Positions 59,637-64,000 of a stretch of 64,000 bases of DNA are shown one piece after another (positions within the stretch are counted from its first letter, which is position 1; the number at the start of each line of letters is the position of its first letter). Location of the stretch: NCBI GenBank assembly GCA_934661135.1, contig CAKUJA010000001.1, positions 16,163 through 80,162 of the forward strand, read 5' to 3'. The notes beneath the pieces are model-generated. The model saw only the letters and a program-made list of their open reading frames with translations, did not search any database and was not told the origin of the DNA. The DNA comes from an uncultured Oscillospiraceae bacterium. GTDB taxonomy: Bacteria > Bacillota > Clostridia > Oscillospirales > Oscillospiraceae. A program made the translations under genes and the position numbers.

Positions 59637-60920
59637 TAGCGTCTGGCCGCTTAAGCGGAACATGGCGTTCAGCAGCGCGAAATTGGCGGTGAATGGACGC
59701 ATAAAATTCCAGTAGCCAAGACCGCGGAGGGCGTATTCCGGCAGGAGCGAAAATTTGGCGAGACTGCTGCGGACGTCCTCAAACCAGACCTCATGGATGA
59801 CGCCGAGATTGTCGGTATAATGGAAGTAGGGCGACTGGGAAATCTCGTCAAATTGGATTGTTGCGCCGACGGCAACGGCGCGCTGCACCGCAGCATCGTT
59901 GCCGATTGATTCAGCGCGGGTCTGCCCGGCGACATAGGGCAGCGGCCAATCGTAGCCATAGTTCGGGAAACCGAGGAAAATCTGGTCGTTTGGAATTTCT
60001 GAGAGCGCAAAGTTCAGAACTTTCCGGACAGAGGGGAGCGGCGCAACGGCCTGCGGCGGGCCGTAGGTATAACCCCATTCGTAAGTCATCAGGAGGACAA
60101 AATCGACAGATTGCGCGATGGCGGCATAGTCGTGGGATTCGTAGAGGAGGCCGGGCTGGGTGCGGGAGGTTTTCGGCGCGAGTGCGGCAAGCAGCGGATA
60201 GCCGAGCGGCAGGAGCGCGGCACGCAGATTGCGGAGAAATGCGGCATAGTGCGGCGCGAGTGCGGCACCAAGGTATTCAAAGTCGGCATCGACGCCCTGG
60301 TAGCCGCGGGACTTGACCTGCGCGATGACATTGGCGATGAGCGCGTCCTGCGCGGCAGGGTCATTGAGCACGGCGGCAGCACGGGCGGCGGAAAACGTGC
60401 CGTCCTCCGTGAGGGTGGAAAGATGGAGGATGGGGCGGACGCGATAGGCACGGGCGAGCGTGAGAAGCGCCGCGTCGTCGAGGTCAACAAGCTCGCCGGC
60501 GGCGGTGAAGCCGTAGGTAAACGGCATGAGCGCGCCGGCATAGGGCAAAATCCCGGCAAGGACGCTGCGGTCGACATACGGATAGGCATAGCCGAACAGG
60601 GAAGCGGGAGTGCTGGGCGCGTCATCGGTTGCGGTGATGAGCACCTGGCCGGGGAACAGCGCGGTCTGCCCGGCCAGATTGGGATTCAGCCGCAGCAGAG
60701 CGCGCAGACTGAGACCGGACTGACGGGCGATGGAATCAAGCGTGTCGCCGGGTTCGACGACGGCGGTTGCCGTGGGCGTCAGGACAAGCAGACTTTGTCC
60801 GACGGCAAGGCGGTACGGCTCGGTCAGGCCGTTGCAGCGGGCGAGAAACCCGGGGGCGACGCCATAGGCGCGGGAGATGGAAAACAGCGTTTCGCCGGAA
60901 GAAACCACATGAATTTGCAA
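59625..60920 (-). CDS. LysM-GH18 protein, SleL/YaaH-like
   Basis: 431 residues: two LysM repeats (2-49, HVVSSGETLFSISRAYGVAP; 53-97, VEPGDTLDSIARQSG) and a glycoside hydrolase 18 domain with the catalytic GVDADFEY (Asp211, Asp213, Glu215). The layout is that of SleL/YaaH spore cortex-lytic N-acetylglucosaminidases. The TTG at 60920 behind GAGGTGA gives MQIHVVSSGE, the usual start of this family; an earlier GTG sits on the binding site. A germination role is inferred. Confidence 0.87.
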   Translation of the reverse strand: MQIHVVSSGETLFSISRAYGVAPGFLARCNGLTEPYRLAVGQSLLVLTPTATAVVEPGDTLDSIARQSGLSLRALLRLNPNLAGQTALFPGQVLITATDDAPSTPASLFGYAYPYVDRSVLAGILPYAGALMPFTYGFTAAGELVDLDDAALLTLARAYRVRPILHLSTLTEDGTFSAARAAAVLNDPAAQDALIANVIAQVKSRGYQGVDADFEYLGAALAPHYAAFLRNLRAALLPLGYPLLAALAPKTSRTQPGLLYESHDYAAIAQSVDFVLLMTYEWGYTYGPPQAVAPLPSVRKVLNFALSEIPNDQIFLGFPNYGYDWPLPYVAGQTRAESIGNDAAVQRAVAVGATIQFDEISQSPYFHYTDNLGVIHEVWFEDVRSSLAKFSLLPEYALRGLGYWNFMRPFTANFALLNAMFRLSGQTLLTA

Positions 60921-60959
60921 AAAAATCACCTCATTTGAAATTTATGTCTGGATTTTATC

Positions 60960-60988
60960 TTGTATTCCTGCAAAAACTGTGCTAAAGT
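60960..60988 (+). promoter_or_regulatory. Promoter of ung
   Basis: TTGTAT (60960-60965), 17 bp, TAAAGT (60983-60988), 28 bp ahead of the start codon. Confidence 0.55.
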
Positions 60989-61015
60989 GGGTGAAAAACG
61001 AGCAGGAGCGATTGG

Positions 61016-61720
61016 ATGGAGCCGGAAAAGTTGCAAACAGAGCTGCCGTGGGAGCAGCTTGGCGCGTGGCGCGCGCTGCTGGCGGACGAGCTGGAGCAAC
61101 CCTATCTGCACACGCTGGCAGAGCGGACTGCACAGGCCTACGCGCGGACGGAGGTTTACCCGCCGCGTGAGGAGCTGTTTTCGGCGTTTGCGCTGACGCC
61201 GCCGGAGACGGTGCGCGTGGTGATTCTCGGGCAAGATCCCTACCATGAGCCGGGACAGGCGAACGGACTGGCGTTTTCGGTGAAGCCGGGCGTGAAGCTG
61301 CCGCCGTCGCTGCGGAACATCTATCAGGAATTGGAGAGCGATCTCGGGATTGCACCCGCCGCAAGCGGCGATCTGCGCGCGTGGGCGCGGCAGGGCGTGC
61401 TGCTGCTCAACACCGTTTTGACAGTGGAGAGCGGGAAGGCAAACAGCCACAAGGCCTTTGGCTGGCAGCGGTTTACCGACGCGGTGATTGCGCGGTGCGC
61501 ACGGCTCCCGCAGCCGGTGGCGTTCGTCCTCTGGGGCGGGCAGGCGCAGAAGAAGGCGGCGCTGCTGGAGCAGGGCAATGCGCCGCGGCTGATTCTGCAA
61601 AGCGCGCACCCGAGTCCGCTCAGCAGCTACCGCGGGTTTTTCGGCAGCAGGCCGTTTTCCGGGATCAACGCGTTTTTGCGGGAAAACGGCTGCGCGGAGA
61701 TCCATTGGCAAATCGACTAA
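61016..61720 (+). CDS. ung: Uracil-DNA glycosylase
   Basis: Family 1 UDG removing uracil from DNA. 234 residues with the water-activating motif GQDPYHEPGQANGLAFSV (Asp74, His77), LLLNTVLTVESGKANSHK, and the DNA-intercalating HPSPLSSYRGFFGSRPFS. AGGAG precedes the ATG. trmL follows after about 150 bp, so cotranscription is possible. Confidence 0.96.
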   Translation: MEPEKLQTELPWEQLGAWRALLADELEQPYLHTLAERTAQAYARTEVYPPREELFSAFALTPPETVRVVILGQDPYHEPGQANGLAFSVKPGVKLPPSLRNIYQELESDLGIAPAASGDLRAWARQGVLLLNTVLTVESGKANSHKAFGWQRFTDAVIARCARLPQPVAFVLWGGQAQKKAALLEQGNAPRLILQSAHPSPLSSYRGFFGSRPFSGINAFLRENGCAEIHWQID

Positions 61721-61871
61721 AACGCAGCGGAAAAGCGCGGGCGTTTTTTGTACCGCAAATTACATTTTTTTCAGAAAAAGAGTTGAAATTTCCGACGTTC
61801 TGGCTTAAAATAAATCCAGTTTGCGTCTGGGACACAGGGGTGCGCCGGACGCGGTTTACGGAGAACGGAAG

Positions 61872-62357
61872 ATGCTGCATATCGTGTTACACGAGCCGGA
61901 GATCCCGGCCAATACCGGAAATATCGCCCGTACCTGCGCGGCGACAGGAAGCGTTTTGCACCTGATTCGTCCGCTGGGCTTTGACATCTCAGACAAGGCG
62001 GTCAAGCGGGCGGGACTGGATTACTGGCATCTGGTGGATGTACGCGTATATGAGAATCTGGAGGAGTTCTTCGCAAAGAACGAGGTCAACTGCCTGCGAC
62101 TGTTTTCGACGAAAGCGCCGCGGCAATATGACGAAGCGGCTTATCCGGACGGATGCTATCTGATGTTCGGCAAGGAGACGAAGGGACTGCCCGAGGAGCT
62201 GCTTGCCGCGCATTATGACGAATGCGTCCGCATTCCGATTCGTGCGGAGGCGCGGAGCCTGAACCTGAGCAACAGTGTCGCCATTGGCGTGTTTGAAGCG
62301 CTGCGGCAGCAGGGGTTCCCGCATTTGCTTGGGCAGGGACGGATGACAACATGGTGA
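61872..62357 (+). CDS. trmL: tRNA (cytidine(34)-2'-O)-methyltransferase
   Basis: 161-residue SPOUT methyltransferase acting at the wobble base of tRNA-Leu. Signature stretches: [45 protein letters not shown] and [20 protein letters not shown], which form the trefoil knot SAM site. The ATG at 61872 has GGAG 8 nt upstream. Confidence 0.93.
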   Translation: MLHIVLHEPEIPANTGNIARTCAATGSVLHLIRPLGFDISDKAVKRAGLDYWHLVDVRVYENLEEFFAKNEVNCLRLFSTKAPRQYDEAAYPDGCYLMFGKETKGLPEELLAAHYDECVRIPIRAEARSLNLSNSVAIGVFEALRQQGFPHLLGQGRMTTW

Positions 62358-62400
62358 GGTATGCGGAGCGATCCGCGTTGGATTTGAAGGAGGACATTCT

Positions 62401-63600
62401 ATGAATTACAACAAAAAATCCGTTGAGGACATTGACGTCAAGGGCAAGCGCGTGCTTTGCCGCTGCGATTTTAACGTGCCCACCAAGGGCGGCGTGATTA
62501 CGAGCGACAAGCGGATTGTTGCGGCTCTGCCGACGATCGAATATCTGGTAAAGCATGGCGCAAAGGTCATTCTCTGCTCCCATATGGGCAAGCCGAAGGG
62601 AGAGGTGAAGCCGGAGCTGAGCCTGAAGGTTGTCGCCGCACGTCTTTCCGAGCTGCTCGGCCAGCCGGTGAAGATGGCGGAGGACGTCGTCGGCCCGAGC
62701 GCGCAGGCGCTCGCAGCTTCGCTGAAGGACGGCGAGGTCATGCTGCTTGAGAACACCCGCTTTGAAAAGGGCGAGACGAAGAACGACCCCGAGCTTTCCA
62801 AGAAGCTCGCGTCCATGGCTGACATCTTTGTGAACGACGCATTCGGCACGGCACACCGCGCCCACGCTTCGACCGCCGGTGTTGCCGATTATCTGCCCGC
62901 TGTCTGCGGCTACCTCGTCCAGAAGGAAGTCTCCATCATGGGCAAGGCACTGGCTGACCCGGAGCGCCCGTTCGTTGCCATTCTCGGCGGCGCAAAGGTC
63001 TCTGACAAGCTGAACGTGATCAATAACCTTCTCGAGAAGGTCGACACCCTGATTATCGGCGGCGGCATGGCCTATACCTTCGTTGCGGCCAAGGGCTACG
63101 GCATCGGCAAATCCCTGTTCGACGCCGAAAAGGTTGATTACTGCAAGGAAATGATGAAGAAGGCCGAGGAGAAGGGCGTCAAGCTCCTGCTTCCGATCGA
63201 CACCGTTGTCGCCGCCGACTTCCCGAACCCGATCGACGGCCCGGTCGAGGTCAAAACCGTCCCGGTTGACCAGATTCCGGCCGACATGGAAGGCCTTGAC
63301 ATCGGCGAAAAGACCCGCGAGCTGTTTGCCGACGCCGTGAAGAACGCCAAGACGGTCGTCTGGAACGGCCCGATGGGAGTCTTTGAGAACCCGACGCTTG
63401 CCAAGGGCACCATTGCCGTGGCACAGGCGCTTGCCGACAGCTCCGCGATCACCATCGTCGGCGGCGGCGACTCCGCCGCGGCCTGCGAACAGCTTGGCTT
63501 TGCCGACAAGATCACGCACATCTCCACCGGCGGCGGCGCATCGCTCGAATTCCTCGAAGGATTGGAGCTGCCGGGCATTGCCTGCTTGCAGGACAAATAA
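62401..63600 (+). CDS. pgk: Phosphoglycerate kinase
   Basis: Glycolytic enzyme making ATP from 1,3-bisphosphoglycerate. 399 residues: [19 protein letters not shown] and the basic-patch residues at the N-terminus, [25 protein letters not shown], nucleotide-binding [11 protein letters not shown] and the C-terminal GGGDSAAA then [13 protein letters not shown]. Complete and of normal length. AGGAGG precedes the ATG. No gap, tpiA or pgm is adjacent. Confidence 0.98.
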   Translation: MNYNKKSVEDIDVKGKRVLCRCDFNVPTKGGVITSDKRIVAALPTIEYLVKHGAKVILCSHMGKPKGEVKPELSLKVVAARLSELLGQPVKMAEDVVGPSAQALAASLKDGEVMLLENTRFEKGETKNDPELSKKLASMADIFVNDAFGTAHRAHASTAGVADYLPAVCGYLVQKEVSIMGKALADPERPFVAILGGAKVSDKLNVINNLLEKVDTLIIGGGMAYTFVAAKGYGIGKSLFDAEKVDYCKEMMKKAEEKGVKLLLPIDTVVAADFPNPIDGPVEVKTVPVDQIPADMEGLDIGEKTRELFADAVKNAKTVVWNGPMGVFENPTLAKGTIAVAQALADSSAITIVGGGDSAAACEQLGFADKITHISTGGGASLEFLEGLELPGIACLQDK

Positions 63601-63608
63601 TCTGCGTC

Positions 63609-63708
63609 GGCGGATCTTTTCCGCCGGAGCAGCGTTGCTGCGGGCTCGACGTACACACGGTACGCCGTCGCCCTAGCGCCTTGCTCTGACGGAAAATCTC
63701 TCGCCGAG
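63609..63708 (+). repeat. R4b: ~100-bp repeat after pgk
   Basis: Starts GGCGGATCTTTTCCGCC, contains GGCTCGACGTACA and GGTACGCCGTCGCC, ends ACGGAAAATCTCTCGCCGAG. Same blocks as R4a in the same order. The initial GGCGGA/TCCGCC hairpin could act as the pgk terminator. Confidence 0.8.
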
Positions 63709-63822
63709 GGTATCGTGAGCGCGGTGCGACGCGGACGGATCTTTTCCACCCCCATTCTTTTCGCCTCTTTTCGGAGAAAGAGAAGCGAACGGCATTTTCT
63801 TTTTGCTTCTCCAAAAGGAGAA

Positions 63823-64000
63823 CGTTTGCGCCCCCATTCTTTTCTTTCTCTTTTCGGAGAAAGAAAAGAATCGCCGCGCCCGGTGAAGAAAAGAAAGAGA
63901 ATTTCCGAAATCGGGCGTACGTCCCATGCCGCCATCATGTAACAACTCATTGAATTGGTCTTGTTTGCCCGCCCCTAGTCACCTCACGCAATTCAGCTAC
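63823..64000 (-). repeat. R3b: inverted copy of R3, cut by window end
   Basis: Read on the minus strand it repeats the R3a blocks GGCGGGCAAACAAG, CCAATTCAATGAG, ACATGATGGCGGCA, CACCGGGCGCGGCG and the ATTCTTTTCTTTCTC hairpin. The 115 bp between R4b and R3b hold a second TTCTTTTCGCCTC/GAGAAAGAGAAG hairpin and no gene. Confidence 0.8.

Noticed and set aside
1..64000. tRNA genes, rRNA genes, CRISPR arrays, riboswitches and complete insertion sequences.
   Set aside because: No cloverleaf, regularly spaced repeat-spacer pattern, transposase frame or riboswitch core I recognise was found by reading; a covariance search (tRNAscan, Infernal) would be needed to exclude small or divergent RNAs.

Overview
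The window is a GC-rich Firmicutes chromosome segment from the replication-origin region, most likely a gut Clostridia member of the Oscillospiraceae/Ruminococcaceae type. Support: the dnaA-dnaN-yaaA-recF-remB-gyrB-gyrA block, a Gram-positive-type LexA and RNase Y, a two-component SufBC system, FeoAB, and genes that look sporulation-linked (a PdaA-like deacetylase, a SpoIIQ-like M23 protein behind a sigma-F-like promoter, a SleL/YaaH-like LysM-GH18 protein). No tRNA, rRNA, CRISPR array, prophage or complete insertion sequence was seen.

Layout. 1-2.6 kb (-): glmU-prs-pth. 2.8-4.9 kb (+): sufC-sufB-gtrA. 4.9-10.5 kb (-): LUD protein, KdpE/KdpD-like pair, SLH protein, lexA, radical SAM protein. 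10.6-14.0 kb (+): lipoprotein, two parS sites, RlmD-like methyltransferase, AT-rich ECF sigma/anti-sigma pair. 14.2-16.6 kb: rhodanese-TtcA fusion and MOSC protein, divergent from a HAD phosphatase. 17-26.8 kb (+): dnaA, oriC, dnaN, yaaA, recF, remB, gyrB, gyrA, rnhA. 26.9-30.1 kb (-): jag-yidC-yidD-rnpA-rpmH. 30.3-44.3 kb (-): hemW-lepA, PBP2-mreD-mreC-maf, U32 protein, PdaA-like deacetylase, FeoB-associated protein-feoB-feoA. 44.4-46.9 kb: CBS protein, SpoIIQ-like, NUDIX, small regulators. 47-49.4 kb (-): rny, bioY, divergent from birA. 49.5-51.3 kb (+): birA, nitroreductase, small membrane protein. 51.4-60.9 kb (-): cysteine desulfurase, mnmE, alr, FemAB-like, DUF2207 protein, DUF362 ferredoxin, LysM-GH18. 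61-63.6 kb (+): ung, trmL, pgk.

Functional links. Replication initiation, repair and supercoiling sit around oriC, with two parS sites about 7 kb away for chromosome segregation. SufBC, the cysteine desulfurase, the rhodanese-TtcA fusion and MnmE concern sulfur and tRNA modification. PBP2, MreCD, Alr, the FemAB-like protein and GlmU serve the cell wall. BioY and BirA are divergent around a textbook biotin operator. The rpmH-to-jag cluster, usually divergent from dnaA, lies here beyond gyrA and points back toward the origin.

The most unusual content is intergenic. At least six short repeat families were found by eye: R1 (~164 bp, three copies, with compensatory base changes in a conserved hairpin and perfect hairpins flush against its ends), R2 (136-160 bp MITE-like, TATCTGAAAAC ends, three copies, one inside the dnaA-oriC intergenic region), R3 (two copies, one between mreC and mreD), R4 (about 100 bp, two copies), R5 (34-bp palindromes) and R6 (between gyrB and gyrA). 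None encodes a protein.
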